From positions 69,459-113,931 of the forward strand of contig CALSMP010000002.1 of assembly GCA_943787485.1 (NCBI GenBank): a stretch of 44,473 bases of DNA, read 5' to 3'. Below the pieces are notes generated by a model that was not told the origin of the DNA, did not search any database, and saw only the letters and a program-made list of their open reading frames with translations. Below are positions 25,933 to 34,380 of the stretch, one piece after another. Origin of the DNA: an uncultured Luminiphilus sp. (GTDB taxonomy: Bacteria > Pseudomonadota > Gammaproteobacteria > Pseudomonadales > Halieaceae). How positions within the stretch are numbered: the stretch's first letter is position 1; each line of letters begins with the position of its first letter. The translations under genes and the position numbers were made by a program.

Positions 25933-26768
25933 TAGCGCAGCGCTAACTCGGTGCCATAAATTTTTGATACATCCTCACCGTTGCGCCACGCCGCCATCCA
26001 CTCGGCATAATAAGCCGGCAAGGGCTGGTTCACGCTGTCGTGCCAGGGAGCCTGAGACAAAAACACCCCGAGCGCAGAGCGCACTTTTGCGCTCCAGGGA
26101 ATTTTACTAAACGGGTCATCTGCGAAGGCAGCCACTGGAACATCGGCTACCTCCCGCTCAAAGTCAGATTTAATCCTGTCAAACAGCCCATGGGTGTGTC
26201 GCTGAAAGCTCGGAATGTTACGCAGCCGGAACCAATGACTACCCACCACATGGTTGTAGACCATGAAGGCTGAACTTCGGTGCTCGATCTCTTCGCAAAA
26301 ATGCCAAAGGAATAATGATGCGACGTTAATGTCCCCCTCCTCGAACAGCACCGCGCGGTGATCCAAAATCATTTTGAAGAAAGGCGTGAACATCGCTTCG
26401 AGTCCACCGGCGTAGGCGAGGTGGTAGGCAAGGGACTCTCGCTTATAGAGATCATCATAATCCCGCAGCACTTGATCAAATGTTCCCTGCAATGCCGGAT
26501 AACGAGCGATCAGCGCTCGAGCGTGTTGCAAGTGCTTTTGTGCGTGAATCGCCTCTTGACGTCGAAAGGCCTTGGCCTCCTCCATGACCTCGGGATCGGT
26601 GATGACCTGCTCCGCATCTCGCATGACCCGACACATGTATTTTTCAAACCCGACAACAAAGAACGTGATCTGATTCATCAGCAGGGAAAACGAGGGATTC
26701 GCGGGGTTCCAAATGAAGGGAACCTCATCCATAGCAAAGGTGATGTTTCTTAAGCCAAGGTCAGACAT
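25932..26768 (-). CDS. predicted metal-dependent hydrolase (PF10118-like)
   Basis: A 278-residue mostly helical protein. The metal-ligand pattern of the PF10118 family can be seen: QVITDPEVMEEAKAFRRQEAIHAQKH (Glu and two His on one helix, quoted in part as EAIHAQKH) and LFLWHFCEEIEHRSSAF (EEIEHR). This ferritin-like set of two ExxH motifs could hold a di-metal centre, so oxidase or oxygenase chemistry is as likely as hydrolysis. ATG 26768 (MSDLGLRNITF) is preferred; the frame from 26816 adds an unlikely basic extension. Its stop overlaps the ATG of the membrane protein. It lies downstream of the steroid operon but is separated from it by an inverted repeat, so it may be a separate unit. Confidence 0.78.
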   Translation of the reverse strand: MSDLGLRNITFAMDEVPFIWNPANPSFSLLMNQITFFVVGFEKYMCRVMRDAEQVITDPEVMEEAKAFRRQEAIHAQKHLQHARALIARYPALQGTFDQVLRDYDDLYKRESLAYHLAYAGGLEAMFTPFFKMILDHRAVLFEEGDINVASLFLWHFCEEIEHRSSAFMVYNHVVGSHWFRLRNIPSFQRHTHGLFDRIKSDFEREVADVPVAAFADDPFSKIPWSAKVRSALGVFLSQAPWHDSVNQPLPAYYAEWMAAWRNGEDVSKIYGTELALR

Positions 26769-26816
26769 AACCCACACTCGAAAGGCTGATGACGAATACT
26801 TTAATCGATTTTTCAC

Positions 26817-26868
26817 ACCAACGCAGGTCCGCCCTTTGCTGAGGCCCTCCTGCGTCTTCAGCGTTGGT
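26817..26868. repeat. two overlapping inverted repeats after the thiolase gene
   Basis: ACCAACGC (26817-26824) pairs with GCGTTGGT (26861-26868), and ACGCAGG (26821-26827) pairs with CCTGCGT (26849-26855). The shared ACGC makes the two pairings mutually exclusive. On the minus strand this lies 27-78 bp after the thiolase stop and just before the hydrolase. It may be a terminator or processing signal; the T-run is poor. Confidence 0.4.
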
Positions 26869-26894
26869 TTGGGTCTATGAGCAACCTAAGCGCG

Positions 26895-28079
26895 CTATAT
26901 CGCTTCGATAAGCCCCGCTGCGCCCTCGCCAGTAGCCACGCACATAGTGACCACCGCATAGCGCCCACCACGGCGCTTTAGCTCGCGCAAAGCGTGGCCT
27001 ACCATGCGCGCACCGGTCATACCGAAGGGATGGCCGATGGCGATGCTACCGCCATTGACGTTGTACTTCGCATTCTCAATACCCAGCGTATCGCGGCAGT
27101 AAACGCACTGTGACGCAAAGGCCTCATTGAGCTCCCAAACGTCTATATCACCTACCGAGAGCCCCGCGCGGGCAAGCAGTTTGGGCACGGCGAAGATCGG
27201 ACCAATCCCCATCTCATCGGGCTCGCAGCCGGCCGTCACAAAGCCTCTGAAATAGCCCATCGGTGTGACCCCGAGCTCAGACGCTTTGTCAGCACTCATC
27301 AGCAATGAGACCGAAGCGCCGTCGCTTAACTGGGATGAATTCCCCGCCGTGACGCTCCCCTCTTCCCTAAACGCCGGCTTCAGTTGCGCTAACCCCTCAG
27401 CGGTCGTGTCCGCTCGATTGCACTCATCCCTATCAACCACGACTTCGTGAAGCGATTCCTCTTTGGTCTCGCGATCAACGCGTTTCATCGTGACCGTCAT
27501 GGGCGCTATTTCTTCTGCAATAGCCCCACTTTCTACTGCCGCGGCATAGCGCAGCTGGCTCTGGAGTGCATAGGCATCCTGCATGGCACGGGTGACCTGA
27601 TACCGGTCTGCAACGACCTCGGCGGTCTGGCCCATTTCCATGTAAATATCAGGTTTGGACTCGAGCAGGGTCGCGTTTCGCTCAAACGCACCGATCTCCT
27701 GCCGCTGTCGCATGGAGATGGATTCGGCGCCGCCCGCCATCATGACATCACAAAACCCTGAACCAATCTGATTGGCCGCCATGGCAATGGTTTGTAAGCC
27801 CGAGGCACAAAAACGGCTGACGGTTGTCCCTGTTGTCTCGATGGGCAGACGGGAGAGCACCGCGGCCATTCGGGCCATATTAAAGCTTTGCTCGCCAGCC
27901 TGACTCGCGGCCCCCAGAATCACATCTTCGACCATGGAGGGTTCGACCTGAGGGTTTCTATCCAGCAGCGTATCAATAAGGTGCGCCGCCATATCATCAG
28001 AGCGAGTCAGATTGAAGCTGCCGCGAAATGATTTCGCCAATCCGGTTCGAATACTGTCGACAATGACGACTTCTTTCAT
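26895..28079 (-). CDS. thiolase (acetyl-CoA acyltransferase)
   Basis: A 394-residue thiolase that cleaves a 3-oxoacyl-CoA with CoA. The nucleophile is Cys91 in SRFCASGLQ, with His350 in GHPFGMTG and Cys380 in TMCVATGEGAAG, a full catalytic set. It is unlike the FadA6 homologue in this window (34381-35538), whose Cys loop is DRQCGSSQQ, so it serves a different chain length or step. ATG 28079 follows AGGGAG; the frame from 28118 is not needed. It is the last gene of the 13-gene steroid run, 40 bp after the SnoaL-like gene. A role in general beta-oxidation of products, or in side-chain removal, is possible; it does not look like FadA5. Confidence 0.88.
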   Translation of the reverse strand: MKEVVIVDSIRTGLAKSFRGSFNLTRSDDMAAHLIDTLLDRNPQVEPSMVEDVILGAASQAGEQSFNMARMAAVLSRLPIETTGTTVSRFCASGLQTIAMAANQIGSGFCDVMMAGGAESISMRQRQEIGAFERNATLLESKPDIYMEMGQTAEVVADRYQVTRAMQDAYALQSQLRYAAAVESGAIAEEIAPMTVTMKRVDRETKEESLHEVVVDRDECNRADTTAEGLAQLKPAFREEGSVTAGNSSQLSDGASVSLLMSADKASELGVTPMGYFRGFVTAGCEPDEMGIGPIFAVPKLLARAGLSVGDIDVWELNEAFASQCVYCRDTLGIENAKYNVNGGSIAIGHPFGMTGARMVGHALRELKRRGGRYAVVTMCVATGEGAAGLIEAI

Positions 28080-28119
28080 AACAACTCCCTGTGTGTCGCG
28101 CCCGGAACGGACGCTCAAA

Positions 28120-28596
28120 TCAATCGGCGATGGGCTTGACGCGCAGGGTTACTGCTTCGCCTCGCGCGTGATGCTCTTCCCATAGCCGTTCATATCCCGT
28201 GCTGGCAATGCGCCACGCGCCATCTTCAAAGCGATATTCGTCGTGGTATAGGGCGCTGCCCATGATAGTGATGTCCTGTGCCAGGTTGACGAAAATATCC
28301 TGCAAATACCAAATCCCCGTGGCCCGATCGCCATCAACCGTTATCTCCGGATGATGGCCGTTGTGCATACCGAATGCCTGCGGTGTAAAGGACTTTGTAT
28401 AAAAGGCCTCAAGCGCTGGCCAGCCCGCCAGATCGAAATCATAGTCTGCGCCCTTAAATTTGGCGGTGGCATCTTCAGTGAACACGGTACGCAAACCCTC
28501 GAGGTTGCGCGTGTCGATAAAACGGAAATACCGTGCCTTGAGCTGTTTGATTAATTCGATTGCCTCGAGATCAAGCGCCATAAGATCATCCCGCAT
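28120..28596 (-). CDS. SnoaL-like (NTF2-fold) protein
   Basis: A 158-residue small protein of the SnoaL_4/NTF2-like group: KARYFRFIDTRNLEGLRTVFTEDA near the start (in part RYFRFIDTR and FTEDA), HNGHHPEITVDGDRATGIWYLQD in the middle and the strand YRFEDGAWRIASTGYER. This cone fold is used by ketosteroid isomerase, dehydratases and polyketide cyclases, with Tyr, His and Asp in the pocket. It overlaps the KstD-like stop by 11 bp and shares its operon, which suggests an isomerase or dehydratase step on a steroid intermediate; the classical ketosteroid isomerase is shorter (about 125-131 residues) and not clearly the same. ATG 28581 is an alternative start. Confidence 0.78.
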   Translation of the reverse strand: MRDDLMALDLEAIELIKQLKARYFRFIDTRNLEGLRTVFTEDATAKFKGADYDFDLAGWPALEAFYTKSFTPQAFGMHNGHHPEITVDGDRATGIWYLQDIFVNLAQDITIMGSALYHDEYRFEDGAWRIASTGYERLWEEHHARGEAVTLRVKPIAD

Positions 28597-30295
28597 GCTG
28601 ATTGATGAACTTGGCGCTCTGATACGCCATCGTCATGGCCGGCCCCAGAGTCGCCCCCGGCCCGGGATAGGTGGGCAGTATTGCCGCTGAGCTATTGCCG
28701 ACCGCAAACAGACCGTCAAAAACGCCGCCCGCCTCACACTTCACCCGACCGTTGGTATCGGTATCAAGGCCACCAAGCGTCCCAAAGTCCCCCGCTTCAA
28801 TCCGCATCGCGTAAAACGGCGCCTCGTCGATCGGCGCCAAGCAGGGATTGGGTTTGATCGACGGATCGGCGTAATAACGATCGTAGGCGGATTCCCCGCG
28901 ATGAAATTCCTCATCGACACCCGTGCGCGCGTAGTCATTCATCTTACCAATGGTTTCTTCGAGACCATCGGGATCGATTCCCATGATCGACGCCAGCTCT
29001 CGAATAGTAGTTGCCTTGGCGACAAAGCCGGTGTCAAACCACGTCTTGGGGATCTGCCAATCGGGCTTCATCGCCGCCGTCATCAGCGGGCCCACCATGA
29101 AATTTCGACGGAAACGCGCATCAAAGATCTGCCAGGCCGGGGCATTAGGTGTCTGATCAGTATGGGTTGCAAAAAGCTCTTTCTGAAACGCCATGTAGTT
29201 TTGCGATTCATTGGCAAATCGCTTGCCTGCTTTGTTGACAACGCAGGAACCCGGAAACGATTTTTCCATAATCGATAACCGCGGAGTCGGTTCATCGGGC
29301 ACACACAAGGTGGTCGTCCACCACGCATCTTTCATCAATCGTGTTTTCGCCCCGACTTCAAGACCCGCCAGCAGGGCATCACCCTCATTGGCCGTGTTGC
29401 CAGCGCTCCATGCTGTGTTGGTAGGAGCCGGCAAATATTTTTCACGCAATGCCTGGTTTTTCTCAAAGCCCCCAGCACCCAGCACAACCGCCTTTTTGGC
29501 GCGAATAGAGACCAACTGACCACCTTGCTCCACCTGAGCACCCAGGACCTGAGTGCCCTCCGCAATAAGCGCCTTGAAACGCGTATTGAACTCAACCGGT
29601 ATGCCGCGCTTTTTAACGGATAAATAGAGGCGAGCCACACCCGCCGATCCCGTGCACAGCCGGCGTGCAATGCCGGTCCTCAGGCGCCACGGCAAGTCGA
29701 TCACGTAGCCCACGATGAGCTTGGCGAGCAGAGACTTCCATCCCGGGGCTTGGGTCATGATGGTATGAGCTTCAACCTGCGTGAAGTGAATACGATTAAA
29801 CATGCGCATCATGTGATGCGACCAGCGCAAATTCTTCCAGTCACCGCCCAGCTCGGACATATCGATTGGTGCTGGCTCAAGAGATCGGTGACCCGGTCGC
29901 GCACCGTCGTAGTTGGTGTAATAGTCTGGATAGTGCTCGAGGGACTCGTAAATGACATCCGTACGGTCAGCAAGGAACTTGAGCATCTTAGGGCCATTCT
30001 CGAGGTACGCGTCAATCATTGCCTCAGGAACGTCTTCGCCAAAAAGGGTGCCCATGAGATAGGTCTTAGCATCTTCGATAGAGTCCTCGGCACCGCAGGC
30101 CTGGGCGTAGTGATTTACCGGAATCCAGATACCGCCGCCCGAACTCGCGCTGGTACCTCCGACCTTATCGGTCTTCTCGACAATCAATACATCTTTGGTG
30201 CCCATTTCCCAGTTGCACAATGCAGATGTGAGGGCTCCGTTTCCGGTGCCAACCACCAACACATCCACTTCTCGATCCCATGCTGTGTCATTCAT
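28586..30295 (-). CDS. 3-ketosteroid delta-1-dehydrogenase-like flavoprotein
   Basis: A 569-residue FAD enzyme of the KstD/FrdA family. An N-terminal dinucleotide-binding motif VLVVGTGNGALTSA (about 11-24) and KVGGTSASSGGGIWIP are followed by a catalytic domain; the C-terminal PTYPGPGATLGPAM has Tyr543 and Gly547, the spacing of Tyr487 and Gly491 recalled for Rhodococcus KSTD1. The reaction is 1,2-dehydrogenation of a 3-ketosteroid, which opens ring B after 9-hydroxylation. A 3-ketosteroid delta-4-dehydrogenase is the main alternative. ATG 30295 with GGGAAAAGAAG upstream is chosen over the 28-residue-longer frame. It follows ipdF by 49 bp in the same operon. Confidence 0.85.
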   Translation of the reverse strand: MNDTAWDREVDVLVVGTGNGALTSALCNWEMGTKDVLIVEKTDKVGGTSASSGGGIWIPVNHYAQACGAEDSIEDAKTYLMGTLFGEDVPEAMIDAYLENGPKMLKFLADRTDVIYESLEHYPDYYTNYDGARPGHRSLEPAPIDMSELGGDWKNLRWSHHMMRMFNRIHFTQVEAHTIMTQAPGWKSLLAKLIVGYVIDLPWRLRTGIARRLCTGSAGVARLYLSVKKRGIPVEFNTRFKALIAEGTQVLGAQVEQGGQLVSIRAKKAVVLGAGGFEKNQALREKYLPAPTNTAWSAGNTANEGDALLAGLEVGAKTRLMKDAWWTTTLCVPDEPTPRLSIMEKSFPGSCVVNKAGKRFANESQNYMAFQKELFATHTDQTPNAPAWQIFDARFRRNFMVGPLMTAAMKPDWQIPKTWFDTGFVAKATTIRELASIMGIDPDGLEETIGKMNDYARTGVDEEFHRGESAYDRYYADPSIKPNPCLAPIDEAPFYAMRIEAGDFGTLGGLDTDTNGRVKCEAGGVFDGLFAVGNSSAAILPTYPGPGATLGPAMTMAYQSAKFINQHAG

Positions 30296-30344
30296 CTTCT
30301 TTTCCCACTGCCCATACAGGCGTTTGGTGTTACTGCGTTGGTTC

Positions 30345-31133
30345 CTAGGGGTGCTGACTGGATACCGATACGACCTCACCGGTCATGTAACTGGAATAAT
30401 CGGATGCCAGAAACATCATGACATTCGCCACCTCCCACACTTCGGCCGCACGCCCAAACGCCTCTCTTGATGCAAGCTGCTCAAGGAGCTCGGGCGGTGT
30501 GGTTTTGCGCAGAAAATCGTGCATGGCAATACTTGGCGAGACCGCGTTGACACGGACACCGAACTCAGCCGCCTCCACAGCGGCACAGCGAGTAAGCGCC
30601 ATGACCCCTGCCTTCGCCGCCGCGTAATGGCACTGCTCTGCCTGCGCTCTCCAGCCCAAGACCGATGCGTTATTCACGATGACACCGCTGCCCCGCGGCT
30701 GCATCAGTCGCAGCATCGCTCGAGTCATTCGCATGGTGCCAGTCAACGTGATGTCCAACACGCGGCTCCACTCTTCATCGGTCATGTCGACCAATAAGCG
30801 GGTACCGCCAAGGCCCGCGTTGTTGATCAAGATATCGACACCGCCCACCCTATCATCAGCGGTCGACACCAGATGCTGGACCTCCTGCTCTTGGGTCACA
30901 TCGGCACGAATGCCGTGCACGTTGGTTTTCGGGGACAGTGCTGACAGTGTTTCAACTGCCTGCGCAAGTCTGGCATCGTGGATATCACTGATGACCACAG
31001 CGCTCGCCCCCTCTTCAACCGCGCGCTGCGCAGCAGAAAATCCAATACCAGCACCCGCCGCTGCGGTGATTAACACCGACTTTCCAGCAAGAAGCTGATG
31101 TCCCTCCACGTAACTAGGTGCTTTGTTGCTCAT
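30345..31133 (-). CDS. ipdF: IpdF-like short-chain dehydrogenase
   Basis: A 262-residue SDR closely matching recalled Rv3559c (IpdF), which oxidises a hydroxylated HIP-CoA intermediate of steroid C/D-ring breakdown. The cofactor loop is TAAAGAGIG (23-31), with Ser157, Tyr170 and Lys174 as catalytic residues. The shared segments NNASVLGWRAQ, HYAAAKAGVMALTRC, VNAVSPSIA and the end SDYSSYMTGEVVSVSSQHP are distinctive and not general SDR sequence. ATG 31133 has AAGGAAG upstream. It is 9 bp from the FadE30 stop and lies in the same operon as ipdAB and fadA6, as in actinobacteria. NAD is the expected cofactor; the sequence alone does not show it. Confidence 0.88.
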   Translation of the reverse strand: MSNKAPSYVEGHQLLAGKSVLITAAAGAGIGFSAAQRAVEEGASAVVISDIHDARLAQAVETLSALSPKTNVHGIRADVTQEQEVQHLVSTADDRVGGVDILINNAGLGGTRLLVDMTDEEWSRVLDITLTGTMRMTRAMLRLMQPRGSGVIVNNASVLGWRAQAEQCHYAAAKAGVMALTRCAAVEAAEFGVRVNAVSPSIAMHDFLRKTTPPELLEQLASREAFGRAAEVWEVANVMMFLASDYSSYMTGEVVSVSSQHP

Positions 31134-31142
31134 AACACTTCC

Positions 31143-32336
31143 TTACGAATTTCCACGCGGTTCTCGCGGCATACCCAGCGCGCGCTCAGCGATAATATTG
31201 CGCTGTATCTGGTTGGTGCCACCATAGATGGTATCGGCTCGCGTAAAGAGAAACAGTGACTGCAAGCGACCCAGCTCATAGGGTTCATTCTCGATCAATT
31301 CTGCATCCGGCCCCAGCACGTCCATCGCCAGCTTGCCAAGATTGCGATGCCAACTCGACCAGCACAACTTATAAATCATCGCCTCTCGACTTAAACTACC
31401 GTCCTCGCCGCCGGAGAGCATGCGCAAACTGTTATAGCGTAACGTACGAAGACCAATATGCGCCTCGGCAATTCGCTGTCTGATGGCTGGGTTACGGGCG
31501 GCGCCATTGTTTTTCGCCAGCCGGATCACCTCATCAAGCTCCGTTTGAAACAACATCTGCTGGCCCAAGGTCGATACGCCACGTTCAAATCCCAGAAGCC
31601 CCATCGCGACCTTCCAACCCTCGCCGGGAGCGCCGACGATGTCGTCCGCGGCGCAAACCGCTTCATCAAAAAATACTTCATTGAACTCGGCGGTTCCCGT
31701 TAACTGGGTAATGGGGCGTATCGAAACGCCTTCCTGTCGCATGGGCACCAGAAAAAAGCCTAAGCCCCGATGAGCTGACTCCTCGGGGTTCGTTCTTGCC
31801 AGCACAAACACAAAGTCTGACTCATGAGCCAACGAAGTCCATACCTTCTGGCCCGTGATGCGCCACTCTCCTGACGTTTCATCCAACACAGCCTTGGTGC
31901 GCACGTTCGCCAGGTCTGAGCCGGCACTTGGTTCGGAATAACCCTGGCACCACAGCTCCTTGCCAGCCCGAATACCGGGCAAATAGCGATGTTTTTGCGC
32001 TTCAGATCCAAAGGCGAGTAAGGTTGGACCGGTCAGGGTTTCACCGATATGCCCCACGCGACCTGGACCCCCTGCACGCGCGTATTCCTCATTAAAAATG
32101 ACCTGCTGCTCGATGGTTGCACTCTTGCCCCCCCAAGCCTCTGGCCAACCAATGCACGTCCAGCCGCCTTCAGCGAGTCGCTGTTCCCACGCCTTGCGCT
32201 CTTCTACAAACACGTGCTCATCGCCGGGACCGCCGCGGTGCTTTATCGGAGCAAACTCACCGCTGAGGTTGTCCGTGAGCCAATCAGCGACTTCTCGGCG
32301 AAACAACTCATCCTCTGAGGTAAACTTAAGCTGCAT
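31143..32336 (-). CDS. fadE30: FadE30-like acyl-CoA dehydrogenase (HIP-CoA dehydrogenase)
   Basis: A 397-residue acyl-CoA dehydrogenase that recalls Rv3560c (FadE30), which oxidises the HIP-CoA propionyl side chain. Matching segments include WLTDNLSGEFA, GYSEPSAGSDLANVRT, QKVWTSLAHES, TGTAEFNEVFFD and RADTIYGGTNQIQRNIIAER. The canonical C-terminal base is replaced by Gly (YGGT), while Glu251 in GFERGVSTLGQQ occupies the position used as base in isovaleryl-type enzymes. ATG 32336 (MQLKF) lies inside the last codons of the upstream FadE gene, an 11-bp overlap; the longer frame from 32369 is rejected. The tight pairing with a second dehydrogenase subunit suggests an alpha-beta complex. Confidence 0.88.
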   Translation of the reverse strand: MQLKFTSEDELFRREVADWLTDNLSGEFAPIKHRGGPGDEHVFVEERKAWEQRLAEGGWTCIGWPEAWGGKSATIEQQVIFNEEYARAGGPGRVGHIGETLTGPTLLAFGSEAQKHRYLPGIRAGKELWCQGYSEPSAGSDLANVRTKAVLDETSGEWRITGQKVWTSLAHESDFVFVLARTNPEESAHRGLGFFLVPMRQEGVSIRPITQLTGTAEFNEVFFDEAVCAADDIVGAPGEGWKVAMGLLGFERGVSTLGQQMLFQTELDEVIRLAKNNGAARNPAIRQRIAEAHIGLRTLRYNSLRMLSGGEDGSLSREAMIYKLCWSSWHRNLGKLAMDVLGPDAELIENEPYELGRLQSLFLFTRADTIYGGTNQIQRNIIAERALGMPREPRGNS

Positions 32337-33471
32337 GCGACGCGTCCTCATCCAACAACCGCTTCGCAATGGCCTCGCGATGTTCGTCTGGACGACCTAG
32401 GTAACTTTCGGTTGAACGAGCACGCTTGAAATAAAGCTGGATATCGTATTCTTCGGTAATGCCGACGCCCCCATGGAGCTGAATCCCGGTGCCGGCACAA
32501 AAGAAGGCAGCGTCTCCGGCGCATGATGAAAGCATCGACGCGGCTTCAGCAAGATCACCATCAGAGGCATCACCGGCCAACCATTCGTCGGCGATGCATG
32601 CCGCAAAATAGAGCAATGACCTAGCGGACTCCACCTTTAACATCATGTCTGCTGCTTTGTGTTTGATCGCTTGATACGACGCAATAGTGCGCCCAAACTG
32701 CACCCGTTCGCCAACATACGCTACGCTGCTATCAAGGCTTTCCTGAGCGCAGCCGACCTGCTCAGCCCCGACGAAAATACGCCCTATATCCAGGGTGGTA
32801 CGCCGACTAGCCCCCCAGTTTTCAGACAGCATAGCGTCCTCATCGAGGGCGACCGAGTCGAGGTGCAGCGACGCCATCGGTCGGGTTTGATCCATCGTGG
32901 GTGTCTTTGACACTGTGACTCCCCGCATCGCAGCATCCACCGCAAAAAGGCTTTCTTGGCCACCGTTATCGGCCACGACGAGTAAGGTTTGTGCCCCATG
33001 GCCGCAGCTGACAAAGCGCGCTTCGCCCGTCAGGATCCAGCCTTCAGGGCCTTTTTGAGCCTGCACATCAACCGTGTCCCAATTGCTCCGCGCGGAGGTG
33101 TGCGCCAACGCAATGACCTGACCTTCAGCAGCATTTTTTAACAGCGCTTGCTGGCGCGCGGACTCGTCAAGCGAACGAAGAGCAACCACACCGAGTGCCG
33201 AGGCATACAAGGGTGAAGGTGTCAGGCGACGCCCAATCTGCTCAAAGGCGATCGTCATTTCGACCACGCCAAGACTTAGGCCGTCACAGGACTCTGGCAC
33301 CAAAATTCCCTGCCAATACATCTCCGAGCAGATTCGCTGCCAGCAGCCCTGATCGAAACCTAGGGGAGATTGCATCGCGGAGCGGACCGACGTGCTGTCC
33401 GAGACCGAGGCGAGGAAAGCCTCAGCGGTGTCCCGCAGCATTGACTGCTCATCGGTAAAACTAAATTTCAC
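32326..33471 (-). CDS. acyl-CoA dehydrogenase, small (beta-type) partner of FadE30
   Basis: A 381-residue acyl-CoA dehydrogenase-fold protein (MKFSFTDEQSMLRDT start; VPESCDGLSLGVVE; GERVQFGRTIASYQAIKHKAADM in the C-terminal domain, quoted in part as VQFGRTIASYQ; LHGGVGITEEYDIQLYFKR). The helix that carries the base in the FadE30 and FadE31 homologues (FERG) reads TLDIGRIFVGAEQVG here, without the glutamate, and the end lacks YEGT. It is therefore likely a non-catalytic or structural partner in an alpha2beta2 enzyme, as known for several steroid FadE pairs. It starts with GTG 33471, 11 bp after the SDR gene, and overlaps fadE30. Confidence 0.85.
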   Translation of the reverse strand: MKFSFTDEQSMLRDTAEAFLASVSDSTSVRSAMQSPLGFDQGCWQRICSEMYWQGILVPESCDGLSLGVVEMTIAFEQIGRRLTPSPLYASALGVVALRSLDESARQQALLKNAAEGQVIALAHTSARSNWDTVDVQAQKGPEGWILTGEARFVSCGHGAQTLLVVADNGGQESLFAVDAAMRGVTVSKTPTMDQTRPMASLHLDSVALDEDAMLSENWGASRRTTLDIGRIFVGAEQVGCAQESLDSSVAYVGERVQFGRTIASYQAIKHKAADMMLKVESARSLLYFAACIADEWLAGDASDGDLAEAASMLSSCAGDAAFFCAGTGIQLHGGVGITEEYDIQLYFKRARSTESYLGRPDEHREAIAKRLLDEDASHAA

Positions 33472-33482
33472 GTTCGACTCAC

Positions 33483-34370
33483 TCAGCTACCCCAGACTTT
33501 TTGTGCTGGAATTTCATCACGTAACAAGGCTTCGAAGGCCTCACCGACCTCAGCGGGTGCCCAGCGGGAGCCTTTGTCCACTCCCTCGGTGCTGCGCCAA
33601 CCGTCGGCGATAGCAATGCGCCCGCCTTCAGCCTCAATAATTTTGCCACTCACGTGGGCGCTGGCCTCGGAGCACAACCACACGACAACGGAGGAGACAT
33701 TTTCGGGGGCGAAATGATCGAAACTCCCGTCTTCCGGTGCTGCCATTCGCGCCGCCATCTCGGGTACTGCGGTGGTCATGCCCGTTCTTGCAACGGGACA
33801 AATGGCATTGGCGGTAATGCCATATCGGCCAAGCTCCGCCGCCTGATTAAGCGTTAACGCCGCAATGCCTGCTTTGGCTGCAGCGTAGTTGCTTTGACCG
33901 ATCGAGCCCTGGAGGCCGGCACCTGAGGTGGTGTTAACCAACCGACCAGAAACCGTTTCCCCGGCCTTCGCTTGGTGCCGCCAATACTGCACCGCATGAC
34001 TAGCAAGACAGAAGTGACCCTTTAAATGCACCGCCATCACGGCATCCCAATCTGCTTCACTCAACGACGCAAACATCCTGTCCCGATTGTTGCCCGCATT
34101 GTTGACCACGGCATGAAGATTTCCGTAGACCGACAGTGCCTGCTGTATTGCCTCACCTGAGCTGTCGTAATTCGTGATATCTGATTGGTTGACGACGGCC
34201 TCGCCACCCGCGCTCACGATCTCATCGACCACTGCCTGCGCAGCGGCTTGGTTTATATCGTTGACAAGGACTGCCGCACCCTCCGCGGCCAATGACTTGG
34301 CATGGGCAGCACCCAGTCCGCCACCCGCGCCAGTAACAATAACAACCCGTCCTTTACACAGTCCCGTCAC
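33483..34370 (-). CDS. SDR-family dehydrogenase (Rv3548c-like)
   Basis: A 295-residue short-chain dehydrogenase. Cofactor loop TGAGGGLG (13-20), NNAG (90-93), Ser149, Tyr162 and Lys166. The beginning VTGLCKGRVVIVTGAGGG, HLKGHFCLASHA, NTTSGAGLQGSIGQSNYAAAKAG (in part SGAGLQGSIGQ) and the long C-terminus recall Rv3548c of the steroid KstR2 regulon, whose exact step is not settled to my knowledge. It would oxidise a 3-hydroxyacyl-CoA during ring C/D catabolism. I chose GTG 34370 because GAGGG lies just upstream and it removes an odd 17-residue lead; the open frame reaches 34421. It follows fadA6 by 10 bp. Confidence 0.85.
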   Translation of the reverse strand: MTGLCKGRVVIVTGAGGGLGAAHAKSLAAEGAAVLVNDINQAAAQAVVDEIVSAGGEAVVNQSDITNYDSSGEAIQQALSVYGNLHAVVNNAGNNRDRMFASLSEADWDAVMAVHLKGHFCLASHAVQYWRHQAKAGETVSGRLVNTTSGAGLQGSIGQSNYAAAKAGIAALTLNQAAELGRYGITANAICPVARTGMTTAVPEMAARMAAPEDGSFDHFAPENVSSVVVWLCSEASAHVSGKIIEAEGGRIAIADGWRSTEGVDKGSRWAPAEVGEAFEALLRDEIPAQKVWGS

Positions 34371-34380
34371 AACGCATCCC

